Positions 33,750 to 42,242 of a stretch of 64,000 nt of DNA are shown one piece after another (position 1 is the first letter of the stretch; every line of letters starts with the position of its first letter). Made by a program: the position numbers and the translations under genes. The DNA is from an uncultured Muribaculaceae bacterium (GTDB lineage Bacteria; Bacteroidota; Bacteroidia; Bacteroidales; Muribaculaceae): positions 1 through 64,000 of the forward strand of contig CAJTPK010000005.1 of the NCBI GenBank assembly GCA_910578075.1, read 5' to 3'. The notes below the pieces were generated by a model that saw only the letters and a list, made by a program, of their open reading frames with translations, did no database searches and was not told where the DNA came from.

Positions 33750-34631
33750 ATGACACTGATCGATGGAAAGAAGACAGCAGCGGAAATCAAAAGTGAAATC
33801 GCTGCCGAAGTAGAGGAAATGAAAGCCCGCGGCGAGCGCGCTCCCCACCTCGCGGCTATACTCGTGGGACACGACGGCGGCTCGGAGACTTACGTTGCCA
33901 ACAAAGTAAAAGCCTGCGAGGAATGTGGCTTCACAAGCTCGCTCATCCGTTTCGAGGATGACCTTACGGAAGAAAGACTCATCGAGGAAATAAAACGCCT
34001 CAATGAAGATGACTCTGTCGACGGTTTCATCGTGCAGCTACCTCTCCCCCGTCATATCGACGAGCAGAATATCATACGCGCCATTGACCCGGCAAAGGAT
34101 GTAGATGGTTTCCATCCGATAAATGTCGGAAGGATGTCAATCGGTCTGCCCGGATTCGTGTCGGCTACTCCGGCGGGCATCATGCAGCTACTCAAAAGAT
34201 ATGGAGTGGAGACACGCGGCAAACATGCGGTTGTGCTCGGACGGAGCAACATCGTCGGCAAACCTATGGCTACCCTCCTGATGCAAAAATCCAATCCAGG
34301 AAACTGTACTGTAACTGTATGCCATTCCGCCACACCCAATATAAAGGAGATTTGCCGTCAGGCTGATATCATCGTGGCGGCTCTCGGTCAACCGGGATTT
34401 GTCACTGAAGATATGGTGAAACCGGGCGCTACGGTGATTGATGTGGGCACCACACGTGTGCCTGACGCTTCACGCAAAAGCGGATGGAGACTGCGTGGTG
34501 ACGTTGATTTCGACAACGTGGCAGAGAAATGCGAATTTATCACTCCGGTGCCCGGAGGCGTGGGTCCCATGACCATATGCTCTCTGATGATCAACACCCT
34601 CATCGCCCGCAAGGACAATCCCTATAAATGA
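33750..34631 (+). CDS. folD: Methylenetetrahydrofolate dehydrogenase / cyclohydrolase
   Basis: 293 aa, normal length. It interconverts 5,10-methylene-, methenyl- and 10-formyl-tetrahydrofolate in the cytosol with NADP. Seen are the catalytic YVANKVKACEECG Lys, FIVQLPLPRHID, DVDGFHPINVGR, and the Rossmann GRSNIVGKPMATLLM, closing with TPVPGGVGPMTICSLM. Together with thyA, it feeds one-carbon units to DNA synthesis, though the two are 3.4 kb apart and not in one operon. Confidence 0.97.
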   Translation: MTLIDGKKTAAEIKSEIAAEVEEMKARGERAPHLAAILVGHDGGSETYVANKVKACEECGFTSSLIRFEDDLTEERLIEEIKRLNEDDSVDGFIVQLPLPRHIDEQNIIRAIDPAKDVDGFHPINVGRMSIGLPGFVSATPAGIMQLLKRYGVETRGKHAVVLGRSNIVGKPMATLLMQKSNPGNCTVTVCHSATPNIKEICRQADIIVAALGQPGFVTEDMVKPGATVIDVGTTRVPDASRKSGWRLRGDVDFDNVAEKCEFITPVPGGVGPMTICSLMINTLIARKDNPYK

Positions 34632-34695
34632 TAAAAATCTCTCCCGCGTTGTTATAAACAAAAAACAGCGTGTAAAAAGTTTAAATGAGTTCTAA

Positions 34696-37020
34696 ATGAA
34701 GAATCTTGTGATAGTCGAGTCGCCGGCAAAAGCGAAGACAATCGAGAAATTTTTAGGCAAAGACTTCAAAGTCATGTCAAGCTACGGTCATATCCGCGAT
34801 CTAAAGAAGAAGGGGATGAGCGTGGAGGTTGACTCGGATTTCTCGCCGCTATACGAAATCCCGGCCGAAAAGAAAGAGCTGGTAAAGCAACTGAAGGCCG
34901 CTGCAAAACAAGCGGATACAGTGTGGCTGGCTTCCGATGAAGACCGCGAGGGAGAGGCGATCGCCTGGCATCTTTACGAGGTGCTGGGGCTGAAGCCTGA
35001 GAATACGCGGCGAATTGTTTTTCACGAGATTACAAAACCGGCGATTCTTCACGCCATTGACAATCCCCGCTCAATTGATATCGACAGGGTTAACGCCCAG
35101 CAGGCACGCCGTGTCCTCGACCGCATAGTGGGATTCGAACTCAGTCCTATATTGTGGAAAAAGATCAAGCCGGCGCTGTCGGCAGGCAGAGTGCAAAGCG
35201 TTGCCGTGCGACTGATATGCGAGAGAGAAAAAGAGGTGGAAGCTTTTTCCCCCGAACCTTTTTTCAGGGTTAATGCTGTTTTTGCAGCAAACGGTGGAGA
35301 GAATTTCAAAGCGGAACTCAAGCGTCGTCTCCCTTCAGAAAAAGAAGCACTCGATTTTCTGGAAGTTTGCAAGAATGCGTCTTTCTCAATAGCTGAATTA
35401 AGCGTAAAACCGGTTAAGCGCTCACCTGCGCCACCTTTTACCACTTCCACCCTGCAACAGGAAGCCGGTAAAAGACTCGGTTTTTCTGTCAACACCACAA
35501 TGCGCATCGCGCAGAAATTATATGAGGACGGACGCATTACATACATGCGAACCGACTCGACAAACCTCTCCGAACTGGCGATCCGCGACATCGCTACAGC
35601 GATAGCCGCTGATTATGGCGATGATTTCGTGAAAACACGCCATTACCACACGAATTCAAAAGGTGCGCAGGAAGCTCACGAGGCAATCCGACCTACATAC
35701 ATATCAAATAAGTCAATCCCGGGCACCGCGCAGGAACAGAAACTGTATGATCTGATATGGAAACGCGCTGTAGCTTCGCAAATGAGCGATGCGCTGCTCG
35801 AAAAGACCAATGTTGACATATCGGTAAGCGGGTCAAAAGAGGAATTCAAAGCCGAAGGTGAAGTTGTCAAATTCGAGGGCTTCATGAAAGCATGGCAGAT
35901 CGACGCTGACTCAGCCACATTCACACGCCTTCCGCAACTCGCGCAAGGGGAAAATCTTGATGCAGGCGAAATCACAGCGACACAACGGTTCACACTGCCT
36001 CCGGCTCGCTACACAGAGGCTTCGCTTGTTAAAAAAATGGAAGATCTCGGAATCGGACGTCCGTCAACTTATGCTCCCACTATCTCTACGATCCAGAGCC
36101 GCGATTACATCCGTCATGGAGAGAAGGAGGGAACCCCGAGAGCTTTCGATGTGCTGACCCTTGCCAACGGCAAGATAGCCAAAGCCACGCTTTCCGAAAA
36201 TACCGGCAGCGAGAAAGGGAAACTTGTGCCGACAGATGTGGGTATGGTTGTAAACGAGTTCCTCACACAATATTTTCCTGATATCCTTGACTATAATTTC
36301 ACAGCACGCGTTGAGGAAAAATTCGATGAGATCGCAGAAGGCAAACTCGGCTGGAAAAACGAGATGTCGGATTTCTATACCAATTTCCACCCGTCGATAG
36401 AGAAGGTGGATTCAATGCGGCTTGAACACAAGGTGGGAGAACGCATATTGGGCACGGATCCCAAATCCGGTAAACAGGTATCTGTAAAAATCGGACGATT
36501 CGGACCAGTAGTGCAGATCGGTGATGCCGCAGATGATGAGAAGCCACAGTTTGCGAGTCTTCTCGAAGGTCAGAGCATTCAGGATATAACCCTTGAGGAA
36601 GCGCTGAAACTTTTTGAGCTTCCGCGCCAGATAGGCACTATCGACGGCAAGCCCGTCACAGCCGCCATAGGCAGATTCGGGCCATACGTGCATTTTGAAA
36701 AGATGTTCGTGTCAATACCCAAGGATCTTGCTCCGCAGACAATCACTCTTGAAGAGGCGCAAGCTTTGATCAATGCAAAGAAAGAGGCTGAGGCAAACCG
36801 TCTTATCAAGGATTTCCCCGAAATGCCCGGACTCGAAGTGCTCAACGGCCGTTTCGGTCCATACATCGCATATAAGAAAGAGGGTGACCGCAAGGCAACC
36901 AACTATAAGATTCCGAAAGGTACCGACCCGACAACACTGACACTCGACGACATCAAGTCTCTCATGGAGAAACAGGATGCCGCTCCTGCAAAGAAGCCAC
37001 GCGCCCGCAAAAAATCATAA
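34696..37020 (+). CDS. topA: DNA topoisomerase I
   Basis: 774 aa. The Toprim domain has VESPAKAKTIEKFL with the catalytic Glu and the SDEDREGEAIAWH acidic cluster. The nucleophile Tyr is in RITYMRTDSTNLS near residue 280. Instead of zinc fingers, the C-terminus carries repeats of the GRFGP type (KIGRFGPVVQIG, AIGRFGPYVHFE, LNGRFGPYIAYK), the common form in Bacteroidota, and then a basic KKPRARKKS tail. It relaxes negative supercoils. 64 bp after folD; they may share a transcript. Confidence 0.96.
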   Translation: MKNLVIVESPAKAKTIEKFLGKDFKVMSSYGHIRDLKKKGMSVEVDSDFSPLYEIPAEKKELVKQLKAAAKQADTVWLASDEDREGEAIAWHLYEVLGLKPENTRRIVFHEITKPAILHAIDNPRSIDIDRVNAQQARRVLDRIVGFELSPILWKKIKPALSAGRVQSVAVRLICEREKEVEAFSPEPFFRVNAVFAANGGENFKAELKRRLPSEKEALDFLEVCKNASFSIAELSVKPVKRSPAPPFTTSTLQQEAGKRLGFSVNTTMRIAQKLYEDGRITYMRTDSTNLSELAIRDIATAIAADYGDDFVKTRHYHTNSKGAQEAHEAIRPTYISNKSIPGTAQEQKLYDLIWKRAVASQMSDALLEKTNVDISVSGSKEEFKAEGEVVKFEGFMKAWQIDADSATFTRLPQLAQGENLDAGEITATQRFTLPPARYTEASLVKKMEDLGIGRPSTYAPTISTIQSRDYIRHGEKEGTPRAFDVLTLANGKIAKATLSENTGSEKGKLVPTDVGMVVNEFLTQYFPDILDYNFTARVEEKFDEIAEGKLGWKNEMSDFYTNFHPSIEKVDSMRLEHKVGERILGTDPKSGKQVSVKIGRFGPVVQIGDAADDEKPQFASLLEGQSIQDITLEEALKLFELPRQIGTIDGKPVTAAIGRFGPYVHFEKMFVSIPKDLAPQTITLEEAQALINAKKEAEANRLIKDFPEMPGLEVLNGRFGPYIAYKKEGDRKATNYKIPKGTDPTTLTLDDIKSLMEKQDAAPAKKPRARKKS

Positions 37021-37083
37021 CAGCGGATTTAGGCAACTCAGATTCCAACAGACCAAACTGAATAGAAACTTAAAACCAAAATC

Positions 37084-37668
37084 ATGATTAGAATTAACGT
37101 TATAACACTGTTTCTTTCAATATTGGTCTTATGCCCCGGCATTAAGGCTCAGGATTACAAGGCCGCTTCTCTTTGGGATGCCAATGGAAACGTCAAGGAG
37201 ATCAAATACAAAACCAAAGATCCCTTGATGAAGAAAAAGAAGATGAAGTTTGAGAAAGACGGGAAGCTGAAAAGCAATGTCATGACATATGATGACAACG
37301 GTTATCCATGCGGGATAGATATGAATTTTGGTGTCGTTGCATTCTCTGTGAAATTTACCTACAGCAGTTCAAAACCGCATCTTCTGGAAAACGTGGTCAT
37401 GGACACCAAAGTCAGGAATGACTATAACTCCTATGACATCACATTCAGCTACGAGGGTGATGTTCCCGTAAAAAGAGTCATCAACGCTCAAAAAAAGGGA
37501 GACGATCCGGCTTCATTTGAATGGACAAACATATTCTCAAATTATAAATTTGATTCCAAGGGGAATTGGATCTCTCGTGACGTGGAAATGAAGGGCAGAA
37601 ACCTCACTGACAGCACGACAAAGGAATCGTCCTACACTGAAACTCGGGAACTGACTTATTGGCAATAA
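37084..37668 (+). CDS. Exported protein of unknown function
   Basis: 194 aa with a signal peptide (INVITLFLSILVLCPGIKAQ). The mature part is beta-rich with patterns such as LWDANGNVKEIKYKTKDP, MTYDDNGYPCGID and NYKFDSKGNWISRDVEMKG. These resemble loose YD-type or antiparallel beta repeats around Asp-x-x-Gly-Asn turns that are frequent in Bacteroidota exported proteins. No catalytic site is seen. Located 63 bp after topA and before the AsmA-family gene. Confidence 0.75.
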   Translation: MIRINVITLFLSILVLCPGIKAQDYKAASLWDANGNVKEIKYKTKDPLMKKKKMKFEKDGKLKSNVMTYDDNGYPCGIDMNFGVVAFSVKFTYSSSKPHLLENVVMDTKVRNDYNSYDITFSYEGDVPVKRVINAQKKGDDPASFEWTNIFSNYKFDSKGNWISRDVEMKGRNLTDSTTKESSYTETRELTYWQ

Positions 37669-37707
37669 GAGTCCGTATCATAAAACGAACTCTATCAAAC
37701 CATAATA

Positions 37708-37745
37708 CGATAGCGGATGTTATAGTTTCATAACATCCGCTATTG
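37708..37745 (+). terminator. Perfect 14-16 bp hairpin just before the AsmA gene
   Basis: ATAGCGGATGTTAT (37710-37723) pairs perfectly with 37730-37743, and two more pairs extend it to 37708 and 37745. The loop is AGTTTC. There is no T-run after it, and the next start codon follows 2 bp later at 37748. It may end the upstream transcript by itself, shape the ribosome site of the AsmA gene, or protect a 3' end. Confidence 0.5.
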
Positions 37746-37747
37746 CT

Positions 37748-40700
37748 ATGTCAGAGAATAAAGAAATAACAGACGTAACGCCCCGGAAGCGTTCAGGCAG
37801 ACGCCCGCTGATTGCGAGGGTCGCCATTGCCTTTGCGTGGATAATCGGCGGCATTATCTTGCTTGCTGCCGCCGCAGCTTGCGCTGTGACGCTTTATCTG
37901 ACACCAGAAAGATTGACGGAACTTATAAACAAGGAGGCATCAGAAAATCTTGACGCGGATGTCACTGTTAAAAACGCACATTTCACATTATGGTCATCAT
38001 TTCCAAGACTGCGCGTCGGCGTGGATACGATCTCTGTTATAAGTAGATCCCTCTCTGGTCTACCCGCTGATGCAAAAGACAGTCTACCTGAAAACGCGGA
38101 TTTTCTCGCCTCAACAGGCAAAGTGAGCACAGACTTAAACGTGTTCAGTCTCCTCAAAGGGGATATATCGATCGAGGATATCTGCGTGGACAACCTGAGC
38201 CTCAACCTCGTAGCTGTGTCCGACTCTATTGCAAATTTCAATATAATAGACAGACACAAGTTGCCTGAAAAAATGCCGGATATATCTATCGGCACCCTGA
38301 AACTCACCAATCCCCGTCAGTTTTCATTCCAAGATGTTCCTCGACAGGCTAATGCGGATATTGACTTGAAAAGACTCTCCGTTGTCAAATCTGAGACTGC
38401 GGACAACTCTTATACGCTTGATCTTGCAGGAATCGCAGATGTCGCAACAGGAGATTCTATTTTGATAAGGCAATTACCATTCTCCGCATCCGGAGCCACT
38501 GATGTGAGCCTTAAACCTATGACCGTGAGATTATCGGGATATGACATCGCCATAGGCAATATAAAGGGTAAACTCGATCTGTCGGCAATTATGGATAAGA
38601 CTGCAAGACTCGACAGATTCGATCTGAACCTCGGAAACTTCAACATTGATTCTCTTCTCCGTTATTTTCCGGGAGTGACACTTCCATTACCTCCATCCAT
38701 GCATACGGATGTAGTGGTCAACGCCGCGGCACGACTCACCGCCCCCTACACATTCTCTTCAAAAGAACTCCCCTCTTTTGAGGCTGACGTAAATATTCCG
38801 CAGGGCGCAATAGACTATCGTGAGAACAACGGGACAATATACAGTCTGACTCATTCCGACATAACCGGGAAACTCACCCTCGATGGAAAATCTCCCGATT
38901 CTTCCATGCTTGAGATTCCTGCATTCAATGTAGACGGGGAAGGAACCGACATGATGTTGCAAGCCAGCATTTCGGATCTGTTCGGTGACCCACAGATAAA
39001 GGCCTCCATGAGAGGAATAACAAACGCCGCGGTTACAGGACGCATAATACCGGTGTTGCGTCCGTATGCCCTGAAAGGCAAGATCAACAGCGACGCCATT
39101 GTGGAATTAAGGCTTTCCGATATCAAAGAGGATAAGTTGGAAAATATCTTGCTCAACGGGGATGTGACATTGCACAACTATCGCATGAAAGTTCCTCAGG
39201 CTGGGATGTCTGCCAAGGGGAACAGCCTCGCCTTGAGTTTTGGAGAAGATGCGGGCAAAATGTCTGTCTCCATGAAAGCGGACTCTATGGCTGTGACAGT
39301 TAGCGAAAAGAAGTTGAAAACCAACATACAGGGATTCACAGCGAAAGCCAACATATCCAGGAACCCGGCAAAGGGTGTGTCTCAAAAGATTGATATGAAA
39401 ATCAACGGCAAATCCGCCTCTGCCATTACCGGAAAAAACAGAATATCCATGCAGGATATTTCAGCGGATTTGTCTGCAACAGCAATGAAGAAAGCTGTTG
39501 CTGTGAAAAAATACAAGAAACCCGAAAGATGGGTATCTGACAGCCGTAGTCTTGCCTACATCGGGCACACTCCGGAATATCTCACCGTTAATCTGCCTGA
39601 AAAAGTGACTGATCTTATTGGCAAATGGAAATCCCATCTATCTGTCAAGGTTGGTTCCGGGGAATTCCTTACTCCAGCACTCCCCTTACACAACGGATTC
39701 GGAATGCTTGAACTGGAGGCATCTTTCGATTCCGTTAGACTGAAAAGGGTTGATTTGAATTCACAGGATACCAGACTCCGGGTCAAGGGCGAGATATCAA
39801 ATTTACGCCAGTTTCTCACCTCTGAAAGCGTGGCGCCACTCCGCATGGCCCTTGATGTAGCAATCGATACCGTGCAGATCAACCAGCTCGCAGGGGCTTA
39901 TAATCACGGCATTGCCCTCACCCACGGACCAAAGGCCTCAGTGCTCACTGTAATTCCGGATACTCTGACACCGTCAGACACCCTCGCCATTCTGATACCG
40001 CGGAATATCATCGCCGACATCAAGGCTTCCGCCATGATGACACGTTATACAAATCTTTATCTACGTGATCTTTCTACCGGTGTCAGCATCCGCGACGGAA
40101 TACTAAGCGTCAAGGACCTTGGCATAACATCCGATTTTGGCGCGCTCAGACTCAACTTCACATTCGACACATCGGATATACAACGCGTCGGAATGAATAT
40201 GCAGATGGGACTCGCAGATGTGAATGTGGTCAACTTCTTCCGCAATTTCCACACCCTTCTCCTCATGATGCCACAGATGAGAAACATCAAGGGTGAGCTC
40301 TCGGCTATGGCAGAGGCAAAGCTGCTTGTTTTTCCGAACATGTATCTCAACATGCCATCGATATGGGCGGATCTGTATGTTCATGGCAAAAACCTGTCGT
40401 TGCATCAGGACAAATTCATCCGCAGGATCACCCGCATGATGCTTATCCGCAATTCCAATGATATCAAACTTGCGGATATGGATATACATGCCTCCGTGCA
40501 TGACAACCTCATGGAGCTTTACCCCTTCGACATAAGCTTCGATAAATACCGTCTGCAATTCGGTGGTCTCAACAACTTTGACGGCAATATGTATTATCAT
40601 CTCGGCATAAACAAATCTCCCGTCCCGTTCCCCTTCGGTATTAACATCAAAGGAGAGTTCAGTCATCCTGAAATTCGTTTTGGTGGAGCGACTTACAAGG

Positions 40701-40843
40701 TCAACCAGGGTGAGAATATATCCTCTTCCGTGATGGAAGAGAAGAGGGTGAATCTTCCACTCTCCCTGAAATGTCTCGTCCGCGAGATGATAGAGAAAGC
40801 GGCTGAGGCGGATACAACTCCGGCTTCATTCTATGTTTATTGA
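37748..40843 (+). CDS. AsmA-family envelope protein
   Basis: 1031 aa. A basic cytosolic N-terminus leads into one membrane helix at about residues 26-50 (IAFAWIIGGIILLAAAAACAV). The family start LTPERLTELINKEASENLDADVTVKNAHFTLWSSFPRLRV follows at once, in the form seen in AsmA/TamB-like proteins. The rest is a very long series of beta strands forming a groove-like repeat and ends with an AsmA_2-like section (GDNLMELYPFDI-type and GLNNFDGNMYYHLGINKS). Such proteins span the periplasm and are thought to move phospholipid to the outer membrane. It lies directly upstream of the dcw cluster, where mraZ is often found. Confidence 0.85.
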   Translation: MSENKEITDVTPRKRSGRRPLIARVAIAFAWIIGGIILLAAAAACAVTLYLTPERLTELINKEASENLDADVTVKNAHFTLWSSFPRLRVGVDTISVISRSLSGLPADAKDSLPENADFLASTGKVSTDLNVFSLLKGDISIEDICVDNLSLNLVAVSDSIANFNIIDRHKLPEKMPDISIGTLKLTNPRQFSFQDVPRQANADIDLKRLSVVKSETADNSYTLDLAGIADVATGDSILIRQLPFSASGATDVSLKPMTVRLSGYDIAIGNIKGKLDLSAIMDKTARLDRFDLNLGNFNIDSLLRYFPGVTLPLPPSMHTDVVVNAAARLTAPYTFSSKELPSFEADVNIPQGAIDYRENNGTIYSLTHSDITGKLTLDGKSPDSSMLEIPAFNVDGEGTDMMLQASISDLFGDPQIKASMRGITNAAVTGRIIPVLRPYALKGKINSDAIVELRLSDIKEDKLENILLNGDVTLHNYRMKVPQAGMSAKGNSLALSFGEDAGKMSVSMKADSMAVTVSEKKLKTNIQGFTAKANISRNPAKGVSQKIDMKINGKSASAITGKNRISMQDISADLSATAMKKAVAVKKYKKPERWVSDSRSLAYIGHTPEYLTVNLPEKVTDLIGKWKSHLSVKVGSGEFLTPALPLHNGFGMLELEASFDSVRLKRVDLNSQDTRLRVKGEISNLRQFLTSESVAPLRMALDVAIDTVQINQLAGAYNHGIALTHGPKASVLTVIPDTLTPSDTLAILIPRNIIADIKASAMMTRYTNLYLRDLSTGVSIRDGILSVKDLGITSDFGALRLNFTFDTSDIQRVGMNMQMGLADVNVVNFFRNFHTLLLMMPQMRNIKGELSAMAEAKLLVFPNMYLNMPSIWADLYVHGKNLSLHQDKFIRRITRMMLIRNSNDIKLADMDIHASVHDNLMELYPFDISFDKYRLQFGGLNNFDGNMYYHLGINKSPVPFPFGINIKGEFSHPEIRFGGATYKVNQGENISSSVMEEKRVNLPLSLKCLVREMIEKAAEADTTPASFYVY

Positions 40844-40896
40844 AAAATTTTATCTACAATTTGCATTTTTAGCTTCTAAAATTTACAAAAAATAAC

Positions 40897-40904
40897 TAAC
40901 TTTA
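40897..40904 (+). promoter_or_regulatory. Possible -7 box of the dcw cluster
   Basis: TAACTTTA at 40897-40904, one base off the consensus, 44 bp before rsmH. No good -33 TTG is found at the right distance, so the promoter would be weak or the genes read through from upstream. Confidence 0.4.
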
Positions 40905-40948
40905 CGTCTGTTTTAACCGAGACTGCGTCTCACCGCTTTTTTATCAGA

Positions 40949-41863
40949 ATGACCTCCGAGATTTATCATATCCCAGCATTGCTTGAAGATTCAATAAACG
41001 GTTTGAATATCAAACCTAATGGACTCTACGCCGACGTGACTTTCGGCGGCGGCGGTCATTCACGCGCCATTCTCGCCAAACTTGGCCCAGACGGAAAGCT
41101 TTTTGGTTTTGACCGCGACAGAGATGCCCTGTCAAATGCTCCGGATGATTCACGATTTACATTTGTACATTCAAACTTCAGATACATCCCGAATTTCATG
41201 CGCTACCATGGAGTGGAGAAGCTTGACGGCATACTCGCTGACCTCGGAGTCTCGTTCCATCATTTCGATGATGCGGAAAGAGGATTCTCCTTCCGTTCTG
41301 ACGCACCGCTCGACATGCGCATGAACCGCAAGGCGGATGTTACAGCTGCCACTATTGCCGAGACATACCCTGACAAACAGCTTGAGAACCTGTTTCGGAC
41401 CTACACCGACCTCAAACGTCCGCGCGCAGTGGCAGAGGCGATTGTCCGCGCACGCGCTGTATCTCCGGTCGACACAACGTTCAAACTTGCGGATGCCGTG
41501 AGGAAAGCCCTGAATCCTAAATCGGAGAAAAAAGAACTCGCGCAGGTCTTTCAGGCATTCCGGATAGAAGTAAATGGTGAAATGGATGCCCTGAAACGTT
41601 TCCTCAACGCCACTCCCGATCTTCTTGCCGAAGGGGGCAGACTTGCAGTGATCACCTATCATTCCATTGAAGACAGGATAGTCAAGAATTTCATGAAAAC
41701 GGGCAATATAGAGGGCAAAGAGGAAAAAGACTTTTTCGGAAAGGTTTCCACGCCATGGAAACTGATTACACGCTCCCCTATCGTTCCCACCGAAGAGGAA
41801 GTTGATGCAAACCCCAGATCTCGCTCCGCGAAACTGCGTATAGCTGAATTGACTAATAACTGA
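40949..41863 (+). CDS. rsmH: 16S rRNA m4C1402 methyltransferase
   Basis: 304 aa. It methylates N4 of C1402 in the decoding centre of 16S rRNA with SAM. Family blocks: HIPALLEDSINGLNIK, DVTFGGGGHSRAIL (SAM loop), GFDRDRDALSNA, LADLGVSFHHFDDAERGFSF, LDMRMNR, FQAFRIEVNGEMDAL and ITYHSIEDRIVKNFM. First gene of the cell-wall cluster; ftsL follows after 25 bp. Confidence 0.96.
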   Translation: MTSEIYHIPALLEDSINGLNIKPNGLYADVTFGGGGHSRAILAKLGPDGKLFGFDRDRDALSNAPDDSRFTFVHSNFRYIPNFMRYHGVEKLDGILADLGVSFHHFDDAERGFSFRSDAPLDMRMNRKADVTAATIAETYPDKQLENLFRTYTDLKRPRAVAEAIVRARAVSPVDTTFKLADAVRKALNPKSEKKELAQVFQAFRIEVNGEMDALKRFLNATPDLLAEGGRLAVITYHSIEDRIVKNFMKTGNIEGKEEKDFFGKVSTPWKLITRSPIVPTEEEVDANPRSRSAKLRIAELTNN

Positions 41864-41888
41864 TACATAAACACTACACCTTGACATT

Positions 41889-42242
41889 ATGGCTTCGCCG
41901 AAGAAAAAAGAGAAACAGAAAATTGGATGGATGAGTGAGCTCCGGTACGGACGTTCGCTCTCTATTGAATTTTTCAAATCCAACGCATGGCTGATGCTTC
42001 TCTTTGTCGTGGCGATTCTTGCACTTATCGGACTCAGATACAAAACAAAGACCAAGATGGCTGAGATAAAACAGCTCACCGTTGAACTGCAAAGAGCTGA
42101 AAGCCATAAGCTACACGAGAAATCACTTTACATGTCACTTATCCGCGAATCGGAAATGGTCAAGATGGTTAACGAAAAGAACCTCAGCCTCGAATTCCAG
42201 GAGCAACCACCCTACGAACTCTCTGACGATGAAACAAAATAA
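41889..42242 (+). CDS. ftsL: FtsL-like division protein
   Basis: 117 aa. A basic cytosolic N-terminus (PKKKEKQKIGW) precedes one membrane helix at about residues 34-54 (NAWLMLLFVVAILALIGLRY) and a periplasmic coiled-coil-like heptad region (KMAEIKQLTVELQRAESHKLHEK). Size, topology and its place between rsmH and ftsI make it the FtsL component of the FtsQLB divisome complex, although primary sequence is poorly conserved in this family. Overlaps ftsI by 14 bp. Confidence 0.85.
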   Translation: MASPKKKEKQKIGWMSELRYGRSLSIEFFKSNAWLMLLFVVAILALIGLRYKTKTKMAEIKQLTVELQRAESHKLHEKSLYMSLIRESEMVKMVNEKNLSLEFQEQPPYELSDDETK

